Shown here piece by piece: positions 1 to 6,121 of a stretch of DNA of 8,293 bases. Source of the stretch: JBBTQE01 sp038065775. Its GTDB lineage: Bacteria; Patescibacteriota; Patescibacteriia; Magasanikbacterales; GWA2-37-8. The first letter of the stretch is position 1, and every line of letters begins with the position of its first letter. The notes under the pieces were generated by a model. The model was given only the letters and a program-made list of their open reading frames with translations, was not told where the DNA came from and searched no databases. The position numbers were made by a program, and so were the translations under genes. The DNA is taken from assembly GCA_038065775.1 (NCBI GenBank), contig JBBTQE010000062.1, positions 1 to 8,293 of the forward strand, in the 5' to 3' direction.

Positions 1-69
1 ATGGATAAAGCCATATTTTACCATTTAGGTGGTTCCAGTAGTTTAGATTACTGCGCCTGTTTCAAACCC

Positions 70-98
70 TTGACACGCGCGCAATAATATAGTATTGT
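70..98 (+). promoter_or_regulatory. sigma-70-type promoter for rpsA-ftsH
   Basis: A perfect -35 box TTGACA (70-75) is followed after exactly 17 bases by TATTGT (93-98), which matches the TATAAT -10 consensus at four of six positions. Transcription would start near 105, giving a leader of about 76 nt before rpsA. An overlapping TATAGT at 88-93 lies only 12 bases from the -35 box and is less likely to be used. The next credible promoter is beyond ftsH, so this one probably serves both rpsA and ftsH. The call rests on sequence match alone. Confidence 0.7.
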
Positions 99-104
99 TT
101 ATTC

Positions 105-180
105 AAGCATTTCTCCCGATTTAGAGGAGAAAACCCGCCCCCGCTTAATAGATCGGGAGGGATAAGTAGGTATTTTTTTT
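105..180 (+). promoter_or_regulatory. structured 5' leader of rpsA with competing hairpins and U8 tract
   Basis: The leader can fold in two mutually exclusive ways. Hairpin A pairs 110-116 with 126-132 (seven Watson-Crick pairs, 9-nt loop). Hairpin B pairs 113-120 with 152-159 (eight Watson-Crick pairs, extendable by G-U pairs at 111-112/160-161). Both use the same 5' strand. If A forms, a smaller hairpin of 140-143 with 154-157 remains possible. A purine-rich GGGAGGG (155-161) lies in the 3' arm of B but is about 19 nt from the ATG, farther than a normal Shine-Dalgarno. A closer, weak AGTAGG (165-170) sits 10 nt before the start. Eight consecutive T (173-180) abut the ATG. Autogenous control by S1 is known in E. 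coli; whether it happens here is inference. Confidence 0.4.
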
Positions 181-1332
181 ATGCCGGATTCTGACAAAGC
201 AGTATTGGATTTTAAAACACTATTGCAATCGCATCCGCTCACAATTCCAAAGGAAGGCGATGTTGTGAAATGCAAAATCATCTCCATAGTTAAGGGAGAG
301 GTGCATGTTGATATTGAGGGTTTAACCGTTGGCGTCGTGCGAGGCAGAGAACTTTTTGCCGAGGCAAATGAATATTCCAATTTGAAAGTTGGCAACGAAG
401 TTGAGGCCACTGTTTTGGATTTGGAAAATGAAAATGGCGAGATGGAATTATCTTTCCGCATCGCCGGTTATCAGAGAGCATGGGGTAACATGAAGAAATG
501 GATGAAGGATAATTTAACGGTTAAAGCAAAAGTGATTTCCGCGAACAAAGGCGGTTTGATGATTCAAGTTGAAGGATTGTCCGCGTTCATGCCGGTTTCG
601 CAACTTAACCCGGAGCATTATCCACGCGTTGCCGGCGGAGACAAAAATCGCATTTTGGAGAAATTGAGAGAGCTGATGAATAAAGATTTGGAAGTAAAAA
701 TAATTGACACCGATGAAAAGGAAGAAAAACTGATCGTTTCAGAAAAAGCTGTCTGGGAAGACACACAAAAAGCGGTTTTGGAATCTTACAAGGTAGGCGA
801 TATGATTGAAGGCGAGGTAAGCGCGCTAACCTCATTTGGCGCTTTTGTTAAGTTCGGTCAAGATTTGGAAGGATTGATACATATTTCTGAAATCGCCTGG
901 CAAAGAATTGATCACCCAAAGGATATTTTAAAAGTTGGAGATAAGGTGAACGCGCAAATTATTCAATTGGATAAATCAAAAATTTATCTTTCAATCAAGA
1001 GGCTGGTGGATGATCCTTGGAAATTAGTGAAAGATAAATATAAAATTGGAGATAAAGTCACCGGAAAAATTATAAAGATTGAACCGTTCGGGTTAATGGT
1101 TGCTTTGGATAAAGATATCCACGGTTTAGCTCATATTTCAGAGCTTTCCGATGAGCCAGTTTCAATTATCAGCGACAAATTCAAAATTGGGCAAAATACG
1201 GAGTTTGAAGTTGTTTCGCTTGAGCCGCACGAACACAGGCTTGGCTTAAGACTTGCCGGAGTAAAAGGCAAGGCAAAGAAAGTTGAATCAAAACCTGAAC
1301 CGAAAAAAGAGGAAGAGAAAAAAGAAGAATAA
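181..1332 (+). CDS. rpsA: 30S ribosomal protein S1, four S1 domains
   Basis: The 383-residue protein is built from four S1 (OB-fold) RNA-binding domains, at about residues 25-93, 111-190, 204-275 and 288-359. Domains 3 and 4 are the most typical, with the FGAFV-to-GLIHISE pattern at 219-237 and the GLAHISEL pattern at 315-322. The N-terminal stretch 5-18 could form the short helix that docks S1 onto S2 in other bacteria. The C-terminal tail (361-383) is a lysine/glutamate-rich, probably disordered segment. S1 binds single-stranded, U/A-rich mRNA leaders and helps load them on the 30S subunit. E. coli S1 has six domains; four-domain forms are common in other phyla, so this is not a truncation. 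ATG 181 is the first start in frame after the promoter. ftsH follows 7 nt after the stop. A non-ribosomal S1-repeat RNA-binding protein is the only alternative. Confidence 0.93.
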   Translation: MPDSDKAVLDFKTLLQSHPLTIPKEGDVVKCKIISIVKGEVHVDIEGLTVGVVRGRELFAEANEYSNLKVGNEVEATVLDLENENGEMELSFRIAGYQRAWGNMKKWMKDNLTVKAKVISANKGGLMIQVEGLSAFMPVSQLNPEHYPRVAGGDKNRILEKLRELMNKDLEVKIIDTDEKEEKLIVSEKAVWEDTQKAVLESYKVGDMIEGEVSALTSFGAFVKFGQDLEGLIHISEIAWQRIDHPKDILKVGDKVNAQIIQLDKSKIYLSIKRLVDDPWKLVKDKYKIGDKVTGKIIKIEPFGLMVALDKDIHGLAHISELSDEPVSIISDKFKIGQNTEFEVVSLEPHEHRLGLRLAGVKGKAKKVESKPEPKKEEEKKEE

Positions 1333-1339
1333 AATATTT

Positions 1340-3172
1340 ATGCGGAATTTTTTAAAGAATTTTGTATTGATTTTTATCGCCCTGTTGCTTATCGCGGGGA
1401 TATTTGGCATGGTTAAGACCGGTCAGGACAAAGGTCCGGAGACGGTAGATATCAGCCGCATGGTGGAAGAGATAAATGCCGGACAGGTGGAAAAAGTTAT
1501 TATTCAGGGGGATACGATTAGACTTGAACTGAAAGATAAAAATGCTCGGCCGCAGGAAGTAAAAAAGGAAGCGGCGGAGTCGTTTGGAGATATTGTTAAG
1601 AACTACGGAGTCGATTCTTTGTCTTTGAATCAATTAAAAGTGGAAGTGCGCGGAGACAGTTCGTGGAAATTTTGGCTTGCGAATCTTTTGCCGATTTTGT
1701 TGCCTTTAATAATTTTTATTTTGTTTTTTTATTTCATGACTCGCGGAGTGCAGGGGATGAACAACAAGGCAATGGGATTCGGGCAAAGCAATCCGCGGCA
1801 AGTTAATCCGGGCGATAAGGACAAAAAAACTTTCAGCGATGTGGCTGGTTCTAGAGAAGCCAAGCAGGAGTTGATTGAAATAGTGGATTTTCTTAAAGAC
1901 CCCAAAAAATTCGCCGACATGGGAGCGAAAATACCAAAAGGCGTTCTGTTGGTCGGAGGCCCCGGCACCGGAAAAACTCTTTTGGCAAAAGCGGTAGCCG
2001 GTGAAGCAGATGTGCCGTTTTTCAACATGTCCGGCTCTGAATTTGTTGAAATGTTTGTCGGTGTTGGCGCGTCGCGAGTCAGAGATCTATTTAGCAAAGC
2101 GAAGAAAACAGCTCCGGCCATTGTATTTATTGATGAAATTGACGCCGTTGGTCGGCGCAGAGGCGCTGGTTTGGGTGGTGGACATGATGAGCGCGAGCAG
2201 ACTCTAAATCAGATTTTAGTTGAGATGGACGGCTTTGAACCTAATTTGGGAGTTATTGTCGTAGCCGCCACAAATAGGCCAGATGTTCTCGATCCTGCGT
2301 TATTGAGGCCGGGGAGATTTGACAGGCGCGTTATGCTAGATATGCCTGATATTAAGGACAGAGAAGAAATTTTGGTGATTCACGCGATAAATAAACCCTT
2401 AGACAAGGAAGTTTCATTACGAAAAATCGCGGAGCGCACTCCGGGTTTTTCAGGCGCCGATTTGGCGAACCTGTTGAATGAGGCGGCTATTTTAGCTGTT
2501 CGCAGAGGAATGAAAAAAGTTGGAGAATTCGAGATTTTAGAAAGTATTGAGAAAGTTTTGCTTGGTCCTGAAAGAAAAAATCGCGTCATCAGCGAGCAGG
2601 AGAAGAAGATGACCGCCTATCACGAGGCCGGGCACGCGATCGCGGGGCACTATTTAAAAAATTGCGATCCGGTTCGTAAAATTTCTGTCATTTCACGCGG
2701 ACAAGCTGGCGGGTATACATTAAAAATGCCTACTGAAGACAAGCATTACCACACACTTGCGCAGTTTAAGGATGAGTTGGCTATGATGCTTGGAGGTTAT
2801 GTGGTGGAAAAATTAATTTTTGGAGAAGACATGATATCAACCGGACCTTTTTCTGATTTGAAAAATGCCACTAGCTTGGCCAGAGATATGGTAATGCGTT
2901 ATGGTATGAGCATGATTGGTCCGCGAACATTTGGCGAACATCATGAGATGATTTTTTTGGGCAGAGAAATTTCCGAGCAAAGAGATTACAGCGAGAAGAC
3001 CGCCGAAGCAATTGATGGTGAAGTTGGCGGCTTATTGGATGAAGCGATGAAAAGAGCGAAAGAAATTATAGTTGGCCACAGAGAAAAACTTGAAGAACTT
3101 GTCAAAGCGCTTTTGGAAAAAGAAACGATTGAACAAGAAGAAATTGTATTGATATTGGGGTTAAGACAATAA
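1340..3172 (+). CDS. ftsH: ATP-dependent zinc metalloprotease FtsH
   Basis: FtsH is a membrane-anchored hexameric AAA+ protease that extracts and degrades misassembled membrane proteins and selected cytoplasmic regulators. With the start at ATG 1340 the protein has 610 residues. It opens directly with a transmembrane helix (about 5-24), then an extracytoplasmic domain (25-110) and a second helix (112-133). The AAA+ module shows Walker A GGPGTGKT (206-213), pore loop FVG (239-241), Walker B IVFIDEID (261-268) and the second region of homology with arginine fingers R323 and R326. The protease domain has zinc motif HEAGH (428-432) and the third ligand D506 in the STGPFSDLK segment. The frame is open upstream to 1283, but that would add 19 residues read out of frame from the rpsA tail, rich in K and R and unlike any FtsH N-terminus. 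No clear Shine-Dalgarno precedes 1340, so close coupling to rpsA may matter. Confidence 0.97.
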   Translation: MRNFLKNFVLIFIALLLIAGIFGMVKTGQDKGPETVDISRMVEEINAGQVEKVIIQGDTIRLELKDKNARPQEVKKEAAESFGDIVKNYGVDSLSLNQLKVEVRGDSSWKFWLANLLPILLPLIIFILFFYFMTRGVQGMNNKAMGFGQSNPRQVNPGDKDKKTFSDVAGSREAKQELIEIVDFLKDPKKFADMGAKIPKGVLLVGGPGTGKTLLAKAVAGEADVPFFNMSGSEFVEMFVGVGASRVRDLFSKAKKTAPAIVFIDEIDAVGRRRGAGLGGGHDEREQTLNQILVEMDGFEPNLGVIVVAATNRPDVLDPALLRPGRFDRRVMLDMPDIKDREEILVIHAINKPLDKEVSLRKIAERTPGFSGADLANLLNEAAILAVRRGMKKVGEFEILESIEKVLLGPERKNRVISEQEKKMTAYHEAGHAIAGHYLKNCDPVRKISVISRGQAGGYTLKMPTEDKHYHTLAQFKDELAMMLGGYVVEKLIFGEDMISTGPFSDLKNATSLARDMVMRYGMSMIGPRTFGEHHEMIFLGREISEQRDYSEKTAEAIDGEVGGLLDEAMKRAKEIIVGHREKLEELVKALLEKETIEQEEIVLILGLRQ

Positions 3173-3217
3173 AACTTCGGATTATTGTTTCATCTTGAGG
3201 TTCCGGGGGCTTCATAT

Positions 3218-3238
3218 CACCTTTCCAGGTGTTTTTTT
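3218..3238 (+). terminator. rho-independent terminator after ftsH
   Basis: A 5-bp stem, CACCT (3218-3222) with AGGTG (3227-3231), has a 4-nt loop TTCC and is followed immediately by seven T (3232-3238). It lies 45 nt after the ftsH stop and before the next promoter, where a terminator is expected. The stem is short, so termination may be partial. Confidence 0.65.
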
Positions 3239-3248
3239 GTTTAGTTTA

Positions 3249-3257
3249 TGTTATAAT
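3249..3257 (+). promoter_or_regulatory. extended -10 promoter for the membrane protein-pilB unit
   Basis: A perfect TATAAT (3252-3257) is preceded by TGT (3249-3251), giving an extended -10 element. No good -35 box lies 16-18 bases upstream, because that stretch is the U-tract of the preceding terminator; extended -10 promoters can work without one. Transcription would begin near 3264, leaving about 34 nt of leader before ATG 3298. This promoter also shows that the longer open frame from GTG 3229 cannot be translated from this transcript. Confidence 0.6.
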
Positions 3258-3297
3258 AATTACAGTTCGGCCATTGGCTGAAGAATTTAATATCAAT

Positions 3298-4254
3298 ATG
3301 CAGGAGCCAACATATCGTCAAGCATTAGCAAAGTCGTGGAAACTTGTTTGGCACAGAAAATCATTATGGGTTTTGGGGTTGCTTTCTGTTGTCCTCGGTC
3401 AGCTGGGTTTTAGTGATATTTTTGGAAAGGCTTGGTCTATATCCAAGCAAGCGAATGTGGCCGGATATTTGCCTTGGGATAGTTTGAAAACGGCGATCAT
3501 TTCTATTGGTTCATCCGGAAAAATAGTTATTGGAATAGCGCTGGTTTGCGTGGCGGTTTTTATCATCGTCGTTGCGGCTATTTCTCAAGGCGCGCTGATT
3601 TCCTACGCGTCCGCGTGGTATAAAGATGAAAAATTTTCAAATTTTTCAAAATCGTGGAAAATCGGAGTTAAACATTTTTGGGATGTGCTGTGGATAAATT
3701 TGATTCGTCGTTTATTGCTTGGAGGTTTATTAATTATTGTCGCGTTTGTCATTAAATCATTTTTTGTTTCGGAAACATTATTTCAAAATTTTGCGAACGC
3801 GTTAGTTTTAATTATCGTGTTGTTTGTGTCGCTTGTAATTTCTACGATCGCGATTTATTCGCTGTGCTATTGTGTCATTGACGGCAAAGGAGTTGTATCC
3901 GGAATCGGCAAGGCATGGAAATTATTTTCAAGCCATTTGTTGGTTTCTTTGGAAGTTGGGGTGATTCTTGTTTTATTGAATGTGGTTTTGGCGGGCGCGA
4001 TCATGTTGGGCGCGTATCTTGCTTTTTTACCTTCAACTTTAATCTGGTTCGCGGCCGGCGTCACAAACATTGTTGTTTTGGCCATACTTGGCTTGATGTT
4101 GGGTTTTTTACTTTGGTTAATTTTTATGGTTATAGTGGCCGCGTTTTTTAACGCTTTTACTACCAGCGCATGGGTATTTTTATTCTCAAAAATGCATCAC
4201 GAAGGAGTGGCGAGCAGATTAATACATGGCTTGGCGCATATGTTTAGAAAATAA
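3298..4254 (+). CDS. six-helix integral membrane protein with threefold repeat, unknown function
   Basis: I do not recognise a characterised gene. The 318-residue product has about six hydrophobic segments, near residues 22-40, 76-100, 128-152, 166-190, 212-243 and 252-285. Three times a basic amphipathic stretch with the core K-[S/A]-W-K precedes a helix pair: K12-K15, K118-K121 and K205-K208. The layout therefore looks like three two-helix repeats. No signal peptide or catalytic motif is visible. The pattern of an AWK/SWK amphipathic helix before paired membrane helices resembles the membrane domain attached to some glycerophosphodiester phosphodiesterases and related uncharacterised families, but no phosphodiesterase domain is present. 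ATG 3298 is chosen because the upstream extension from GTG 3229 begins inside the terminator and overlaps the promoter. Its stop lies 2 nt before the PilB-like gene, so the two are very likely co-expressed and may be partners. No evident Shine-Dalgarno is present. Confidence 0.85.
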   Translation: MQEPTYRQALAKSWKLVWHRKSLWVLGLLSVVLGQLGFSDIFGKAWSISKQANVAGYLPWDSLKTAIISIGSSGKIVIGIALVCVAVFIIVVAAISQGALISYASAWYKDEKFSNFSKSWKIGVKHFWDVLWINLIRRLLLGGLLIIVAFVIKSFFVSETLFQNFANALVLIIVLFVSLVISTIAIYSLCYCVIDGKGVVSGIGKAWKLFSSHLLVSLEVGVILVLLNVVLAGAIMLGAYLAFLPSTLIWFAAGVTNIVVLAILGLMLGFLLWLIFMVIVAAFFNAFTTSAWVFLFSKMHHEGVASRLIHGLAHMFRK

Positions 4255-4256
4255 TT

Positions 4257-5978
4257 ATGAACGATTTTCCTTCAATAAGCAGTCTGTTGAAAAGCAAGAA
4301 GTCGGGTTCAAATTCAAAGACTCAAGGAAAAGATGAGACTACGGAGCAGAAATTTGACAAAAAAATGGAGTCAATTGATTTGAAGTCCAAAGAAGAGGAG
4401 GTTTCGGCCAGCGCGGCGTCGCAGGGGATTTCGTATATTGACCTTGTCGGTTTTCCGATCTCGTCTGAAGCTTTGAAATTAATGCCTGAAAATGAAGCGC
4501 GGGAGTTGGAAGCTGTTTGTTTTTTTAATTCTTCCGGAGAAGTGCGATTGGGCTGTGTGAAATTTAATGAAGGCATTAAAGAGTTCGCTTATCAATTGGG
4601 CGAGAGAAATCATGCCAATGTCGCCATCTATCTTCTTTCAAAAAATAGTTTTGAAAAAGCGATGAAGCTTTACGCGAATTTGCCAGTCGTAAAACCAGTC
4701 AGTAAAGATATAAATATCACGGATGAAGAGCTTGATAAATTTAAATCCGGAGTGATTGACTTCAGGAATTTGGAAGGACAATTTAAAAATGTTTCAATCA
4801 GCGATATTTTAACCTTGATGATAGCGGCGGCTTTGAAAGTCAAGTCGTCAGATGTTCATGTTGAGGCGGAGGAGAATGGAATCATTGTGCGTTATCGCAT
4901 TGATGGGGTCTTGCATGATGTCGCAAGTTTGCCTAAGGAACAATGGAAAAAATTTATCTCTCGCATTAAATTGCTTGCCGCTCTAAAGATAAATATAATT
5001 GATAAGCCTCAAGATGGGCGAATCACTCTAAAATTAACATCAGGGAGCCTGGATGTGCGCGTTTCCACAATGCCCACGGTTCATGGCGAGAGCGTGGTAA
5101 TGAGAATTTTGCATAGCGGGAGTAAGGGCGTTACTTTTGATGAGTTGGGAATAAGAGGCGAAGCATACGAAAGGTTAAAGCGCGAAGTGGAGCGTCCAAA
5201 TGGTATGATAATAACCACAGGTCCGACCGGCTCTGGAAAGACAACTACCATGTATGCTATTTTGCGCGGGTTGAATAAGCCCGGAGTTAAAATTATAACC
5301 TTGGAAGACCCGGTTGAAATTAAAATGGAGGGTGTTAATCAGAGCCAGGTTGATCCAAGCAGAGATTATACTTTTGCCAAAGGCCTGCGCAGTATTTTGC
5401 GACAGGATCCGGATATTTGCATGGTCGGCGAAATAAGAGATTTGGAAACTGCCGAGATTGCCATTCAGGCGGCTTTGACCGGCCATTTGATGCTTTCAAC
5501 AATTCACACAAACAGCGCTTCCGGCGCGATTCCCAGATTCTTATCAATGGGCGTTAAGCCGTTTTTGCTGGCGCCTGCGTTGAATTCGGTAATTGGGCAA
5601 AGGTTAGTCAGGAAAATTTGTCCGCATTGTCAAGAAGAAGACAAGCTTACATCAGAACAGATGGAACGAATTATGAAAAATTTGGAAACTTTGCCTGAAG
5701 CTGAATCAAAAAAAATTGACTTGAAGAAGCTGGAGTTTTATAAAGGAAAAGGTTGCAAAGAATGCAGCGGCCTTGGGTATAAAGGCAGGGTCGGCATTTA
5801 TGAAATTTTTACGATGAGCAAAGAAGTTGAGAAGGTTATTCTGAGCGCGGAAGTTTCGGAGTATTCAATTCAGGAGTTGGCCGTAAAAAATGGAATGGTT
5901 ACGATGGCGCAAGATGGCCTGCTTAAAGCATTGGACAAAATTACTTCAGTGGGGGAAGTGTTTAGAGTTATAGAATGA
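4257..5978 (+). CDS. pilB: PilB/GspE-type type IV pilus assembly (type II secretion) ATPase
   Basis: This 573-residue cytoplasmic ATPase of the GspE/PilB family powers polymerisation of pilin-like subunits through an inner-membrane platform protein. A lysine/glutamate/serine-rich, probably disordered segment (12-55) precedes an MshEN-like N-terminal domain (about 58-142). The N2 and core ATPase domains follow (175-573). Visible motifs are Walker A GPTGSGKTT (322-330), Asp box ITLEDPVE (347-354), Walker B region with GEIRD (391-395) and His box TGHLMLSTIHTN (408-419). A metal-binding tetracysteine consists of C455/C458 and C500/C503. The MshEN-like domain plus tetracysteine favour an assembly ATPase over the retraction ATPase PilT, which lacks them. 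Start ATG 4257 lies 2 nt after the preceding stop and has no Shine-Dalgarno, suggesting translational coupling. The usual neighbours pilT, pilC and pilM are absent from the window. PilB versus GspE cannot be settled from sequence alone. Confidence 0.92.
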   Translation: MNDFPSISSLLKSKKSGSNSKTQGKDETTEQKFDKKMESIDLKSKEEEVSASAASQGISYIDLVGFPISSEALKLMPENEARELEAVCFFNSSGEVRLGCVKFNEGIKEFAYQLGERNHANVAIYLLSKNSFEKAMKLYANLPVVKPVSKDINITDEELDKFKSGVIDFRNLEGQFKNVSISDILTLMIAAALKVKSSDVHVEAEENGIIVRYRIDGVLHDVASLPKEQWKKFISRIKLLAALKINIIDKPQDGRITLKLTSGSLDVRVSTMPTVHGESVVMRILHSGSKGVTFDELGIRGEAYERLKREVERPNGMIITTGPTGSGKTTTMYAILRGLNKPGVKIITLEDPVEIKMEGVNQSQVDPSRDYTFAKGLRSILRQDPDICMVGEIRDLETAEIAIQAALTGHLMLSTIHTNSASGAIPRFLSMGVKPFLLAPALNSVIGQRLVRKICPHCQEEDKLTSEQMERIMKNLETLPEAESKKIDLKKLEFYKGKGCKECSGLGYKGRVGIYEIFTMSKEVEKVILSAEVSEYSIQELAVKNGMVTMAQDGLLKALDKITSVGEVFRVIE

Positions 5979-6002
5979 GCCTCCGGTAATTTTCTTCGCT
6001 TT

Positions 6003-6050
6003 CCTCGCCCGCGAGGGCTCGGGGATGGTCGCTGTGGCGACCATAACCCG
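6003..6050. repeat. GC-rich cluster of palindromic hairpins between pilB and recG
   Basis: Thirty-five of these 48 bases are G or C, far above the neighbouring genes. The first hairpin pairs 6003-6007 with 6012-6016 around a 4-nt loop. The second has an 8-bp perfect stem, ATGGTCGC (6025-6032) with GCGACCAT (6037-6044), closed by a TGTG tetraloop and extended below a small internal loop by 6020-6023 with 6047-6050. A third, competing palindrome is CGAG/CTCG at 6012-6021. No U-tract follows immediately, so it is not a canonical terminator. It may stabilise the 3' end of the pilB transcript or be a copy of a dispersed palindromic repeat; which one cannot be told from a single copy. Confidence 0.5.
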
Positions 6051-6053
6051 CTC

Positions 6054-6101
6054 AGAAAAATACCGTCGGCTCTGTTTTTTTGGCTGGTTTTTTTCTTTTT
6101 T
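6054..6101 (+). terminator. possible AT-rich terminator before recG
   Basis: Bases 6054-6064 can pair with 6086-6096 (ten pairs, one T-T mismatch, 21-nt loop), followed by five T (6097-6101). Another run of seven T lies at 6075-6081 within the loop, preceded by a weak 4-bp CAGA/TCTG stem (6053-6056 with 6071-6074). The stem is mostly A-U and the loop long, so stability is doubtful. Together with the GC-rich hairpins upstream, this region probably ends the pilB transcript, but the exact element is uncertain. Confidence 0.3.
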
Positions 6102-6102
6102 G

Positions 6103-6113
6103 TGCTATATACT
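6103..6113 (+). promoter_or_regulatory. likely recG promoter immediately before the start codon
   Basis: TGC (6103-6105) precedes overlapping -10 candidates TATATA (6106-6111) and TATACT (6108-6113); the latter matches five of six consensus bases. No strong -35 box is seen at 16-18 bases upstream, where TGGTTT (6085-6090) is the best placed. With the usual spacing, transcription would begin at about 6118-6121, nearly on the recG ATG at 6122. The transcript would thus be leaderless or nearly so. Confidence 0.45.
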
Positions 6114-6121
6114 TTCCATGT

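Noticed and set aside
1..87. Open frame of 28 codons from the first base, ending in TAA
   Set aside because: The frame is short, the product matches nothing I recognise, no start signal can be seen because the window begins there, and the rpsA -35 box lies inside it. It could be the tail of an upstream gene but cannot be supported.
1..100. tRNA-like GGTTC and TTTCAAA pieces near the left edge
   Set aside because: No T-arm stem, anticodon arm or acceptor stem can be formed around them.
99..481. Minus-strand open frames opposite rpsA, and similar ones opposite ftsH, pilB and recG
   Set aside because: All lie fully opposite strongly recognised genes, have low-complexity or Ser/Arg/Leu-rich translations and no family resemblance.
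1283..1339. Longer FtsH N-terminus beginning at ATG 1283
   Set aside because: The extra 19 residues come from the A/G-rich end of rpsA read in another frame and would put a basic asparagine/lysine stretch before the membrane helix. ATG 1340 gives the normal FtsH start.
3229..3297. Longer membrane protein starting at GTG 3229
   Set aside because: The GTG lies inside the terminator stem and the extension runs through the TATAAT promoter, so it would not be on the transcript.
6080..6121. RecG extended upstream to TTG 6080
   Set aside because: The added residues are translated T-runs and promoter sequence and are not part of the RecG family N-terminus.
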